From positions 1 to 26,185 of the IMG/VR virus record IMGVR_UViG_3300028654_000063: a DNA stretch of 26,185 nt; one strand, 5' to 3'. This document shows, one piece after another, positions 19,393 to 25,317 of the stretch; the first letter of the stretch is position 1, and each line of letters starts with the position of its first letter. The notes below the pieces were generated by a model that searched no databases, was not told where the DNA came from, and saw nothing but the letters and a program-made list of their open reading frames with translations. This stretch comes from a virus. The translations under genes and the position numbers were made by a program.

Positions 19393-19593
19393 TTATTCTT
19401 CTTCGTAATCGTAAATGTTATCGACAAATTCGGTAAGCTTTTGCTTTGCTTCGTCTTTACTTAATCCAGATGTTTTCAATGCAGAAATATAAGCTGCGCC
19501 GCAAAGTGCGAACATCAATGGCCCATCTTTTGGGCCGTAAGATTCTAGGAAATCAATCAGTTCTAGTCTTAAATCGATATTTTCTTCGTCCAT
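19393..19593 (-). CDS. small acidic helical protein, 66 aa
   Basis: I start at 19593 (MDEENIDLRLELIDFLESYG), where AAAGGA is eight bases upstream; the longer frame would use TTG. The protein is acidic and helical (DGPLMFALCGAAYISALKTSGLSKDEAKQKLTEFVDNIYDYEEE). The ATG overlaps the TerS stop as TGATG, so the two are coupled. It may be a TerS partner, but no family was recognised. Confidence 0.65.
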   Translation of the reverse strand: MDEENIDLRLELIDFLESYGPKDGPLMFALCGAAYISALKTSGLSKDEAKQKLTEFVDNIYDYEEE

Positions 19594-20054
19594 CAACAAT
19601 CCTTTTTATATTCTTCTTCTAGTTGCTTCTCATGTTCCAATGCTTTTTGGCTTTCTGCTGCATGTGATGTGTCAATTTCGTTTTTAACATCACCGAACTT
19701 CTTGGGCTTGAGCTTTCCTGCTTGCCATTTCATTGTGTCCATCTTAAGACGTAACATCGGAACATCGACTCGTATTTTTCCAGTGTCTTTTTCTTCATAA
19801 AGATGAGATTCATTCATTAATTCTTGCATATATTCAACACAAACTTCAGTCTGTTCTTCTTTGGCCTTTTCGTATTTAACTCGAAAGTCCTCATGCTTGC
19901 GACGCCATTTAAATATGTTTGACCTGTCAGGCCAATGTGGATTGGCATTGCATAAATGCATTAAGCCAAGCTCAGATGAGGCGATTGCTTCGCATATCTC
20001 ATCGCCTAATTCAGGCGTATATTTTGTAGGTCTTCCGACCTTCTTAGTAGCCAC
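19593..20054 (-). CDS. terminase small subunit, Sf6 gp1-like
   Basis: The 153-aa product MATKKVGRPTKYTPELGDEICEAIASSELG follows the Sf6 gp1 plan: an N-terminal GRPTKYTPEL helix-turn-helix, the middle SNIFKWRRKHEDFRVKYEKAKEE, then RLKMDTMKWQAGKLKPKKFGDV and a variable acidic tail. Small terminases bind the packaging site and hand DNA to TerL. The start is uncertain: GTG at 20054 has GAGG six bases upstream, while GTG at 20066 overlaps the previous stop as GTGA without a ribosome site. TerL is more than 3 kb away, which is unusual. Confidence 0.85.
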   Translation of the reverse strand: MATKKVGRPTKYTPELGDEICEAIASSELGLMHLCNANPHWPDRSNIFKWRRKHEDFRVKYEKAKEEQTEVCVEYMQELMNESHLYEEKDTGKIRVDVPMLRLKMDTMKWQAGKLKPKKFGDVKNEIDTSHAAESQKALEHEKQLEEEYKKDC

Positions 20055-20062
20055 AATGCACC

Positions 20063-20290
20063 TCACCCGTTGTTATAGGTATCTTCGAATAGCTTAACAG
20101 CTTTTTCGCGTGATAGGTCTGGATCTGAGGCCATAAGCTCTTTTATTGCATCTTTATACGCTTTACTCTTCTTATCAATCTTCTTTTCTTTAGACTCATA
20201 ATTGCCATCGCCTTCACAAGTAGAACAATCAATCTTAATCATTCCATTGCCATAAATTTCACCGGTACCACCGCATCTACTACAAAACAT
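20063..20290 (-). CDS. small DnaJ-like zinc-motif protein, 75 aa
   Basis: MFCSRCGGTGEIYGNGMIKI carries CxxCGGTG (C3, C6) and DCSTCEGDG (C22, C25), the same spacing as two half-knuckles of the DnaJ Cys-rich domain. A Lys-rich helix follows (YESKEKKIDKKSKAYKDAIKELMAS). Such short zinc-knuckle proteins are common next to phage terminase genes. The start is in a hairpin whose loop is the ribosome site. It is the first gene of the late operon in this window. Zinc binding is well supported by motif; the biological role is not known. Confidence 0.75.
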   Translation of the reverse strand: MFCSRCGGTGEIYGNGMIKIDCSTCEGDGNYESKEKKIDKKSKAYKDAIKELMASDPDLSREKAVKLFEDTYNNG

Positions 20291-20291
20291 A

Positions 20292-20305
20292 AGCTATCCT
20301 TAGCC
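20292..20305 (-). promoter_or_regulatory. AAGGAU-loop hairpin at the zinc-motif gene start
   Basis: Minus-strand GGCT-AAGGAT-AGCT (one G-U) puts the ribosome site in a hexaloop, one base before the ATG. Confidence 0.5.
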
Positions 20306-20365
20306 AAAGTAACCATAAAGTTTGACCATTTGTTCCCAAATAGTCCCAAACTCCCCATTTAGGCA

Positions 20366-20374
20366 ATCATAACA
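20366..20374 (-). promoter_or_regulatory. possible extended -10 promoter of the late operon
   Basis: Minus-strand TGTTATGAT matches an extended -10 (TG then TATGAT); the candidate -35 TTGCAT 16 bases upstream is poor. Downstream there are two TCCCAAA copies exactly ten bases apart (20334-20340 and 20344-20350), which could bind a regulator. Confidence 0.35.
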
Positions 20375-20425
20375 GGCTAATTTTACTATGCAAGCAAGGT
20401 ATTTATATCTTAATGACTAAAACAC

Positions 20426-20454
20426 TTGACATAAATGAGCCAAACAGTCATAAT
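20426..20454 (+). promoter_or_regulatory. sigma70 promoter of the plus-strand early operon
   Basis: TTGACA (20426-20431), 17 bases, then CATAAT (20449-20454): five of six at -10, six of six at -35. It places transcription start near 20461, before the ATG at 20486. The half site TTGACATA is shared with the divergent promoter at 24190. Confidence 0.75.
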
Positions 20455-20485
20455 GACCACATCAGACAACATAGAGGAAAAGAAA

Positions 20486-20818
20486 ATGAAAAATATAGAT
20501 GAGGTTTGGGAAAAAGTAGAAGACCCCGCAAAAGCTGTTTGCTGGCATCACACGGGGTACAGAGTTGTCAAAAAGAAATCCAATGACTGCGATTTTCAGA
20601 AGGCACATTTTTCCTACCGAGATGGTTATATTTTGGTAGTTGACCATGAAAATGGTTCGGGTGGAATTATACATGAAAGTTATTTTGACGATTTGTTTTA
20701 CATGAATATTACAACTTTTAACCAACAACGAAAAAATCAAGAAAATTATGACAATAGAATGAAGCAAGAAATTAAATGGCATGTAGATAACGCTATAGAA
20801 AAAATGAAAAAAAATTAA
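20486..20818 (+). CDS. hypothetical protein, first gene of the plus-strand operon, 110 aa
   Basis: The start at 20486 (MKNIDEVWEKVEDPAKAVCW) is preferred: GAGGAAAAG is upstream and the promoter at 20426-20454 would begin transcription after the longer start. The protein has a mixed alpha/beta core (TGYRVVKKKSNDCDFQKAHFSYRDGYILVVDHENGSGG) and a Lys/Asn-rich tail. Two Trp and several His/Asp residues occur, but no known site. It sits in the opposite direction from the late operon. Possible antirepressor, antiterminator or host-takeover factor; not assigned. Confidence 0.6.
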   Translation: MKNIDEVWEKVEDPAKAVCWHHTGYRVVKKKSNDCDFQKAHFSYRDGYILVVDHENGSGGIIHESYFDDLFYMNITTFNQQRKNQENYDNRMKQEIKWHVDNAIEKMKKN

Positions 20819-20868
20819 ATAAAAAATAGATTCGCTAAAAACTTTTAATAATAACTATCGAGGAAATT

Positions 20869-21075
20869 ATGAATTTTGCAGATTTAACTGATACTGACTT
20901 TACATTTCAATGTGAAATAGCCAATGATAAATGTGACCACTGGGAATATGATTTTTCAGTGGAACGTTGGGATGACAAGTACTGTCGTAATCTAAGTCAG
21001 TTCGAAATAGAACAGCTCAAAGCCAATTGCAAAGGGATTTTAAACGCAATTAGCGCACTTCAAGGAGGATGTTGA
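20869..21075 (+). CDS. small acidic hypothetical protein, 68 aa
   Basis: MNFADLTDTDFTFQCEIAND, ending ALQGGC, has four Cys residues (15, 22, 39 and 68 region), a CDHWEYDFSVERWDDKYC motif and an acidic charge. The ribosome site CGAGGAAATT lies in a leader almost identical to that of the exonuclease gene. It is co-transcribed with the 110-, 33- and 64-aa genes. A zinc- or disulfide-type small fold is possible, but no function is recognised. Confidence 0.6.
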   Translation: MNFADLTDTDFTFQCEIANDKCDHWEYDFSVERWDDKYCRNLSQFEIEQLKANCKGILNAISALQGGC

Positions 21076-21076
21076 G

Positions 21077-21178
21077 ATGACGTATCGAGGAATGATGGAA
21101 GGATGGTATGAGGACGAATTCGGAATCATATACGGGGAATCTGACGAGTATTATGACGAAGAATTCATTGAAGACTAA
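21077..21178 (+). CDS. very short acidic Tyr/Glu-rich protein, 33 aa
   Basis: MTYRGMMEGWYEDEFGIIYGESDEYYDEEFIED starts ten bases after AAGGAGG and two bases after the upstream TGA. It is almost all Glu, Asp, Tyr and Gly, so it could be a DNA-mimic or inhibitor-type peptide, but that is a guess from charge. Good ribosome site and coupling support translation. Confidence 0.55.
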   Translation: MTYRGMMEGWYEDEFGIIYGESDEYYDEEFIED

Positions 21179-21188
21179 GGAGAGTGAC

Positions 21189-21383
21189 ATGGATGAAATT
21201 AGTAAATTAGTACCAATGTTGTGGGATATGGCGAAGAATAAAAAACGCTTTACAGTTAATTTACATTCTAAAGAAAATGAAATTATCGTCAATATTTTAA
21301 GCGGTAATCGATGGAGACGATTTAAAAATAAAAGCCCGGACGTTTTAGTGAATGAGATTAAAGATTCGCTTGTGCTCGCCTAA
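21189..21383 (+). CDS. small basic protein, last gene of the plus operon, 64 aa
   Basis: The start at 21189 (MDEISKLVPMLWDMAKNKKR) has AAGGAG nine bases upstream; the longer frame from 21108 overlaps the 33-aa gene. The protein has a helical start, a central beta pair (FTVNLHSKENEIIVNILSG) and a basic loop (NRWRRFKNKSPDVL). It may bind nucleic acid. The operon ends in a clear terminator at 21439. Confidence 0.6.
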   Translation: MDEISKLVPMLWDMAKNKKRFTVNLHSKENEIIVNILSGNRWRRFKNKSPDVLVNEIKDSLVLA

Positions 21384-21438
21384 GGATTTTATTACACTGA
21401 AAATACATATTTTTTCATGGTATGTATCCTTATAGTGA

Positions 21439-21463
21439 AAGGGGTGGTTCCCTTGGTTTTTTT
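21439..21463 (+). terminator. intrinsic terminator of the plus-strand operon
   Basis: AAGGG-GTGGTT-CCCTT, then GG and seven T's. An upstream second dyad (ATACATA 21403-21409 with TATGTAT 21421-21427, and CACT/AGTG outside) may strengthen it or be a processing site. Confidence 0.75.
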
Positions 21464-21483
21464 ATTTCCGTTCATTTCCTTCT

Positions 21484-21702
21484 TTAAGGGGCTTCGTGCC
21501 CCTTTACATAATCCGGCATGTCATTATCCATCCAAGCTCTAATATGGCACCTTAAAGCTTCGAGAGGCAAATTAGCTGCCTTCATATCAACCTTATCCTC
21601 TTCGCTCAATAAACGCGAAATTACGAGCTTTGGTGACACTCCTAACTCGAAACCGAGCTTGCTTATTATCTTTTTACAATCTTTAGCACTAAGTAGCTCC
21701 AT
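21484..21702 (-). CDS. hypothetical small protein after P, 72 aa
   Basis: MELLSAKDCKKIISKLGFELGVSPKLVISRLLSEEDKVDM, ending PDYVKGHEAP, is helical with a possible HTH (KLGFELGVSPKLVISRLLSEEDK). Its start lies 14 bases inside the P-like gene end. The last codons form a 7-bp AAGGGGC/GCCCCTT hairpin, so the stop region probably ends the O-P transcript. It may be a ninB-like or helicase-loader partner gene by position, but no family was recognised. Confidence 0.65.
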   Translation of the reverse strand: MELLSAKDCKKIISKLGFELGVSPKLVISRLLSEEDKVDMKAANLPLEALRCHIRAWMDNDMPDYVKGHEAP

Positions 21703-22345
21703 TTTCTTTCATTCCGAGCATTTCCTTTATGTGGCTCATGTTGCTTTCATAGCCCTTTAAATTATCAAAATCCTTTTTGATTTCATTTTGCTTTTCAATC
21801 TCTGCCGTTTCAGAGCTTTTATCCTCAATACCTTTAGCAATCGACTTCAGATTTCCTCCCATAAAGTCTCTTACAGCAATCTCGTAATTACGATAAAAGA
21901 CGGGTTGAGTCTTGTTCATATTGTTAGTTTTCAAGAAGTGTCTGTCCGATTCCCTAATGGTGTGCTCAAGAACGACTAGCTGACTATCCGACATGCCAGC
22001 AATGTCTCCATCTCTCATCAACTGATAAGCACGATTGTAAGCCTGTTCTTTGGGAAGTAAATCATAATCAGCCAATGTAGGCTCATTCCAGCTTAAGAAC
22101 TCGCCTAACTGAGGAGGTTTGTGAAACTTATGGCGTTCCAAACTTCTCATAGCTTTTTGAATTTGATCTGGATGACGCAGGTTGTCTCTGGTGAATGCTG
22201 CATACCATAAGGTTTTTTCTGCCTTCAGGCGGTCTTCATCAGCAAACAATGCATCACTTCCACGACATAGAAGATAGAACTTAGCAAACACGAACTCCAC
22301 GAGCCTCACCGAAAATTCGTTCAGCTGATTAATGTTATCAAGCAT
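21689..22345 (-). CDS. replication protein P-like helicase loader
   Basis: The 218-aa protein (MLDNINQLNEFSVRLVEFVFAKFYLLCRGSDALFADEDRLKAEKTLWYAAFTRDNLRHPDQIQKAMRSLERHKFHKPPQLGEFLSW) matches the lambda P family, which binds host DnaB helicase and brings it to O at the origin. The HKPPQLGEFLSW segment near residue 75 is typical of the family. It overlaps the O-like gene by one base: its ATG starts at 22345, where the O frame ends. Lambda P is 233 aa, so length fits. Position after O and the pair's coupling make the call reliable. Confidence 0.8.
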   Translation of the reverse strand: MLDNINQLNEFSVRLVEFVFAKFYLLCRGSDALFADEDRLKAEKTLWYAAFTRDNLRHPDQIQKAMRSLERHKFHKPPQLGEFLSWNEPTLADYDLLPKEQAYNRAYQLMRDGDIAGMSDSQLVVLEHTIRESDRHFLKTNNMNKTQPVFYRNYEIAVRDFMGGNLKSIAKGIEDKSSETAEIEKQNEIKKDFDNLKGYESNMSHIKEMLGMKENGAT

Positions 22346-23196
22346 TAAAATACGCCCTGCATTAGGTCGTTAGTAATCTCACCCCAGGTTTTAATTTTCG
22401 TTTGATTATTACTTGGTTGGGTGTTCTCATAAATCTCGCCTTCCCACTCACGTCCATTGAGGTATGTCGCAGGAAATGGAATCTTGCTTTTGTCGCGTCC
22501 TTTCCAGTTGTTGTTTATTCGATTCGTAACATCGATGCAAAGCATCTGCGTAAATTCATTATCCGGCTTAAGCTTCAGAAATGCCTTGTATGCAACTTGA
22601 GGCTTCTGTTTGTTTGGATAGCGGTTGTAAAAATACATGAAAAGAGCATCATGCTTGTATGAAACCTTCTCGGTCGATTTCGAAGAATCGACATAAAGGT
22701 TTTCTATACTCTCTTTGTTTTTTAACTTCTTTGTTTTATATGCGTCTGGAATAACCATATCTGGAATAACCATATCTGGAATTTCCAGACACGGTGATAA
22801 CTCAGTGCTGGCGCGGGTTTCAGGCTGGTCGATTCCAAAATCGACTAGATTTCGACTTTCCGAAAATCGACTAAGATGGACAGTGTAGTGAGATGTTGTA
22901 AATTGACCGTTTTCCTTTCTTCTTGTGCAGGTTATAAGCTTCTCGTCAAGTAGATGATTTAGGCCTTTATAAATTTTGTCTTTATTGCATTGGAAGTGTG
23001 TTGCAAGGTGCTTTACGTTTAATTTCCAGGATTTTGGACGCGTTAAAAGATAAGAGTAAATGGCTAGAGACTCCATATTTCTTATTGAAGCTATGGATTG
23101 GTTGACTATGATGGTAACGCCAAACTCTTCTTTGTCGAACGTACCTTCAAATTTTTCTATACCATGTGCATTATTGTTGTTATTAGTTGCAGACAT
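22345..23196 (-). CDS. replication protein O-like initiator
   Basis: The 283-aa protein has a winged-helix DNA-binding domain at about residues 40-110 (ESLAIYSYLLTRPKSWKLNVKHLATHFQCNKDKIYKGLNHLLDEKLI) and a variable linker with tandem IPDMV units. Its C-terminal domain ends in KSKIPFPATYLNGREWEGEIYE, a tail common in O-like phage initiators. Like lambda O it should bind iterons inside its own gene, here at 22673-22871, and recruit P. The ATG at 23196 has AAGGAAATTATACACT upstream. The 5' leader is nearly 200 bases. Confidence 0.8.
   Translation of the reverse strand: MSATNNNNNAHGIEKFEGTFDKEEFGVTIIVNQSIASIRNMESLAIYSYLLTRPKSWKLNVKHLATHFQCNKDKIYKGLNHLLDEKLITCTRRKENGQFTTSHYTVHLSRFSESRNLVDFGIDQPETRASTELSPCLEIPDMVIPDMVIPDAYKTKKLKNKESIENLYVDSSKSTEKVSYKHDALFMYFYNRYPNKQKPQVAYKAFLKLKPDNEFTQMLCIDVTNRINNNWKGRDKSKIPFPATYLNGREWEGEIYENTQPSNNQTKIKTWGEITNDLMQGVF
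22673..22871. repeat. candidate replication origin repeats inside the O-like gene
   Basis: AATCGAC or its complement GTCGATT occurs at 22673, 22686, 22828, 22839 and 22865, twice as close inverted pairs, with a related TTTCGACT at 22850. A 15-base unit TCTGGAATAACCATA is repeated at 22745 and 22760, and the next TCTGGAA (22775) forms the palindrome TCTGGAATTTCCAGA. In lambda the origin iterons are in gene O, so this placement fits. Confidence 0.55.
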
Positions 23197-23330
23197 AGTG
23201 TATAATTTCCTTGTTGTACCTGATTTCCACTGGTAGATGTATGGACGTAATAGAGCCCAATGGTTAAATCATTGTAAGTGAAGGTGAAAAAGGCCGGCGA
23301 AGCACACATTCACACCGTAGTTTCGAAGCA

Positions 23331-23349
23331 TTAAGGCAGGATGCCTTAA
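23331..23349 (+). other. 7-bp hairpin with AGGAT loop in the O leader
   Basis: TTAAGGC-AGGAT-GCCTTAA is perfect over 7 bp on the plus strand; its complement has ATCCT in the loop. It lies in a 196-base gap (23197-23392) that also holds CAATG/CATTG pairing at about 23262-23279 and no open frame with a ribosome site. It may be a terminator, a leader structure or an antisense RNA. Confidence 0.45.
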
Positions 23350-23392
23350 ACTTCTTTAATGATAATACCCCTTCCCAAAATAAATTAAAACC

Positions 23393-23560
23393 TCAACCCT
23401 CTTTTTTATTCAAAAAATAGTTAATTGATTCAATTATCTGCTCTGTGATCTCATTTAAGCTCTCTTGTGTGAGAGTTTTGCCAATGTGGCAGCATAGATT
23501 TGACCTCAGAAGAGAGGTCAGAGATTCGTTATTTAGCATCACTTTTATTTCGTCCTGCAT
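23393..23560 (-). CDS. small helical protein, 55 aa
   Basis: MQDEIKVMLNNESLTSLLRSNLCCHIGKTLTQESLNEITEQIIESINYFLNKKEG begins at 23560 with AGGAG six bases upstream, three bases after the stop of the 69-aa gene. It is helical, with a Cys pair (CC at 23-24), and has no membrane segment. It lies between cro-like and O, where lambdoid phages keep small early genes such as cII and ren. No family is recognised. Confidence 0.55.
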   Translation of the reverse strand: MQDEIKVMLNNESLTSLLRSNLCCHIGKTLTQESLNEITEQIIESINYFLNKKEG

Positions 23561-23563
23561 TGA

Positions 23564-23773
23564 CTACTCCTGCTTCCTGCATTCTTCTACGTCATTCATA
23601 ATTGATTTTAGTATCTGTCTGCATCGATGAACTGCCAACAAATACCCTACGCCCATATGATAATGTATATCCGGTCTGTGCTCGATAGTATCTAGTACGG
23701 AACTGATTTCCACGTCGCTCAGCGTATAAAACAAATTCTCAATATCTTCCTTTTTCAATGTAATTTCTTTCAT
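23564..23773 (-). CDS. small early hypothetical protein, 69 aa
   Basis: MKEITLKKEDIENLFYTLSDVEISSVLDTIEHRPDIHYHMGVGYLLAVHRCRQILKSIMNDVEECRKQE is acidic to neutral and helical. It has a His-rich middle (HRPDIHYH) and no motif that I recognise. Its ATG lies one base after the stop of the 68-aa gene, with only a weak GAGTTAAC ahead, so it depends on coupled translation. It is part of the leftward early operon. Confidence 0.6.
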   Translation of the reverse strand: MKEITLKKEDIENLFYTLSDVEISSVLDTIEHRPDIHYHMGVGYLLAVHRCRQILKSIMNDVEECRKQE

Positions 23774-23774
23774 G

Positions 23775-23981
23775 TTAACTCGAAATAATTAATAACGGGG
23801 GTTGAGGTCCAATGGTACGAAAACGTACGCTAAGGATCATCAATATCATCATCATAACCAGCTTAGCTATTGCGAAAAAAAACAGCGTATATATGTAATA
23901 CGATTGCGTTCTCAATTCTGACTTCAATTCTTTAATGTCTCTTTCCAGTTTTTCTGGAGTATATTTGTTAGAATCACTCAT
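23775..23981 (-). CDS. small single-pass membrane protein of the early operon, 68 aa
   Basis: MSDSNKYTPEKLERDIKELKSELRTQSYYIYTLFFFAIAKLVMMMILMILSVRFRTIGPQPPLLIISS has a charged helix at 9-26 and a membrane helix at about 31-52. A Pro-rich C-terminus may face the other side. The ATG overlaps the Cro-like stop as ATGA. Such a gene beside the repressor may be an exclusion or immunity-type protein, but this is speculative. Confidence 0.6.
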   Translation of the reverse strand: MSDSNKYTPEKLERDIKELKSELRTQSYYIYTLFFFAIAKLVMMMILMILSVRFRTIGPQPPLLIISS

Positions 23982-24163
23982 TCTTTATCCTCTAAGTTAG
24001 CTGTTAATTTTCTATTTGTTATTACTTCAATATAACATTGCATCTTAAAAGGAATATGGTCATTATCTCGCCATGAATTCACTGTTTCACGTGCAACATG
24101 TAAATTCCTATAAATGTTTTTTAACTTATAATCATAATACCCCATTAACTCACTAAACTTCAT
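23978..24163 (-). CDS. Cro-like repressor, 61 aa
   Basis: MKFSELMGYYDYKLKNIYRNLHVARETVNSWRDNDHIPFKMQCYIEVITNRKLTANLEDKE fits a Cro/CI-type helix-turn-helix: a first helix (KLKNIYRNLHV), the turn, the recognition helix ARETVNSWR, and the typical IPFKMQCYIEVITNRKL closing helix, as in YdaS/Cro-like proteins. AAGGTGATTT gives a good ribosome site. It is transcribed from the leftward promoter of the 24190 element and probably binds there. The CI gene that would oppose it is not in the window. Confidence 0.75.
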   Translation of the reverse strand: MKFSELMGYYDYKLKNIYRNLHVARETVNSWRDNDHIPFKMQCYIEVITNRKLTANLEDKE

Positions 24164-24179
24164 AAATCACCTTATTTTT

Positions 24180-24189
24180 TGCTATAGCA
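24180..24189. promoter_or_regulatory. 10-bp palindrome beside the divergent promoters
   Basis: TGCTATAGCA, at the predicted start of the leftward transcript. It may be a second operator; its small size makes chance possible. Confidence 0.35.
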
Positions 24190-24190
24190 G

Positions 24191-24219
24191 TTGACATATC
24201 ATAGCGATTTAGGCATTAT
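24191..24219 (+). promoter_or_regulatory. rightward promoter for the recombination genes
   Basis: TTGACA (24191-24196), 17 bases, CATTAT (24214-24219), a full -35 and a four-of-six -10. Its -35 lies in one arm of the inverted repeat GTTGACATAT/ATATGTCAAC. Confidence 0.65.
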
Positions 24220-24226
24220 ATGTCAA
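24198..24226 (-). promoter_or_regulatory. leftward promoter for cro-like and O-P
   Basis: On the minus strand TTGACA (24221-24226), 17 bases, TATGAT (24198-24203). It overlaps the rightward promoter almost symmetrically, so one repressor dimer at 24190-24227 could block both. Confidence 0.7.
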
Positions 24227-24254
24227 CGCCATTGAATGGCTGAAGGAGCAAATC

Positions 24255-24302
24255 ATGAAAACGGATTTTTCATATTTAACAATAACTATAGAGGAAAATT
24301 AA
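24255..24302 (+). CDS. 15-codon leader peptide abutting the exonuclease start
   Basis: MKTDFSYLTITIEEN follows AAGGAGCAAATC, a strong ribosome site, and its TAA is followed at once by the exonuclease ATG. The GAGGAAAA ribosome site of the exonuclease lies inside it. The layout suggests coupled or attenuated translation. It could also be a chance short frame, but the site strength speaks for use. Confidence 0.45.
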   Translation: MKTDFSYLTITIEEN

Positions 24303-25142
24303 ATGATTACAGAACAACAGAAAATAGAACGTCTTTTAGGTATCGGTGGTTCTGACATGCCCATCATTATGGAATTGTCGTCCTACAAAACACCTTATCA
24401 ATTATATTTAGAAAAGATAGGAAGCACAGAAATTTCTTATGAAATGACTGAAGCTCAATATTGGGGTCATAAACATGAGCCGACCATACGAAAAGAGTTC
24501 GAAGAGAGGCATCATGTTACCGTCGAAACGCCAGACACACTGATTCATCCTGATTATTCTTTTTTACGTGGCAATCTCGATGGCTTTATCCCTAGTTATA
24601 ATGCTGTGCTTGAGATTAAAACCCATTCAGAATTTGCTGCAAGCGAATGGGGTGCAGAAGGTACCAATGCCATCCCACGAGCCTATCTTGTACAAGTAGC
24701 TCATTATTGCATTATTACTAACGCTGATTGCGCTTATATTGCAGTATTGATTGGTAATGGTAAATATAGAGAATACAAATATACACGTGATGCTGAGTTT
24801 GAAAATCGTATACTTAATGCAGCAAAAGACTTTTGGAACTGTGTACAAACAAAGACACCGCCTAAATTAAAAGACGAACATGATGTACGGCTTATGTTTC
24901 CTATTCATGAAGAAGATAAACAAGTTATTGCCTCCAACGAAATAGAAAAGCAATTTACAAATTTAACCGAAACGCGATTCCAACTCAAAATGCTAGGGGA
25001 TGTTGAAGAAAAATATAAATTCAACATCATGAAGCATATGAAGGATGCAGAAGCGTTAGTTGATAATTCAGGGCAAATTCTGGCTACATTTAAAACAAAT
25101 AAACGCGGTTCTCGCACATTTCTAATAAAAGGATTACATTAA
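24303..25142 (+). CDS. YqaJ-type viral exonuclease
   Basis: The 279-aa protein has the lambda exonuclease/YqaJ plan: LGIGGSDMP at 12-20, WGHKHEP at 54-60 (catalytic Glu), GNLDG at 90-94 (catalytic Asp), LEIKT at 103-107 (Glu and Lys of the active site) and QVAHY at 131-135. It chews the 5' strand of double-stranded ends so the Bet/RecT partner can anneal the remaining strand. The partner gene follows after a 57-aa gene. The start follows the 15-codon leader and a GAGGAAAA site. This is a standard phage recombination pair. Confidence 0.9.
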   Translation: MITEQQKIERLLGIGGSDMPIIMELSSYKTPYQLYLEKIGSTEISYEMTEAQYWGHKHEPTIRKEFEERHHVTVETPDTLIHPDYSFLRGNLDGFIPSYNAVLEIKTHSEFAASEWGAEGTNAIPRAYLVQVAHYCIITNADCAYIAVLIGNGKYREYKYTRDAEFENRILNAAKDFWNCVQTKTPPKLKDEHDVRLMFPIHEEDKQVIASNEIEKQFTNLTETRFQLKMLGDVEEKYKFNIMKHMKDAEALVDNSGQILATFKTNKRGSRTFLIKGLH

Positions 25143-25143
25143 A

Positions 25144-25317
25144 ATGACAAATTATTGGTACGAGTTAACAACAAATGAATTCGGTTTACATGGCGTAGCG
25201 ATCATCGCTAACTCGGATATGGTCGATTATCTTAAAGACTACGATTCAGAAGAAAAAGCGGAAATAGCAGGGAAGGCATTTATTCAAGGCTTGAAGTTTG
25301 CACGAGGTGAAGAATGA
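25144..25317 (+). CDS. small acidic protein between exonuclease and Bet, 57 aa
   Basis: MTNYWYELTTNEFGLHGVAIIANSDMVDYLKDYDSEEKAEIAGKAFIQGLKFARGEE begins one base after the exonuclease stop, with AAAGGA ten bases upstream. Its end overlaps the Bet start as ATGA. It has an aromatic start, an acidic middle and a helical end. Small partners between exonuclease and annealing protein are known but diverse; this one has no recognised family. Confidence 0.6.
   Translation: MTNYWYELTTNEFGLHGVAIIANSDMVDYLKDYDSEEKAEIAGKAFIQGLKFARGEE

Noticed and set aside
21772-21790. AGGA-loop hairpin ATCAAAA/TTTTGAT
   Set aside because: It lies inside the P-like coding region, away from any start site, so it is not counted in the leader set.
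22745-22789. CRISPR-like direct repeats
   Set aside because: Only two full 15-base units, in frame within the O-like gene; no spacers and no Cas genes.
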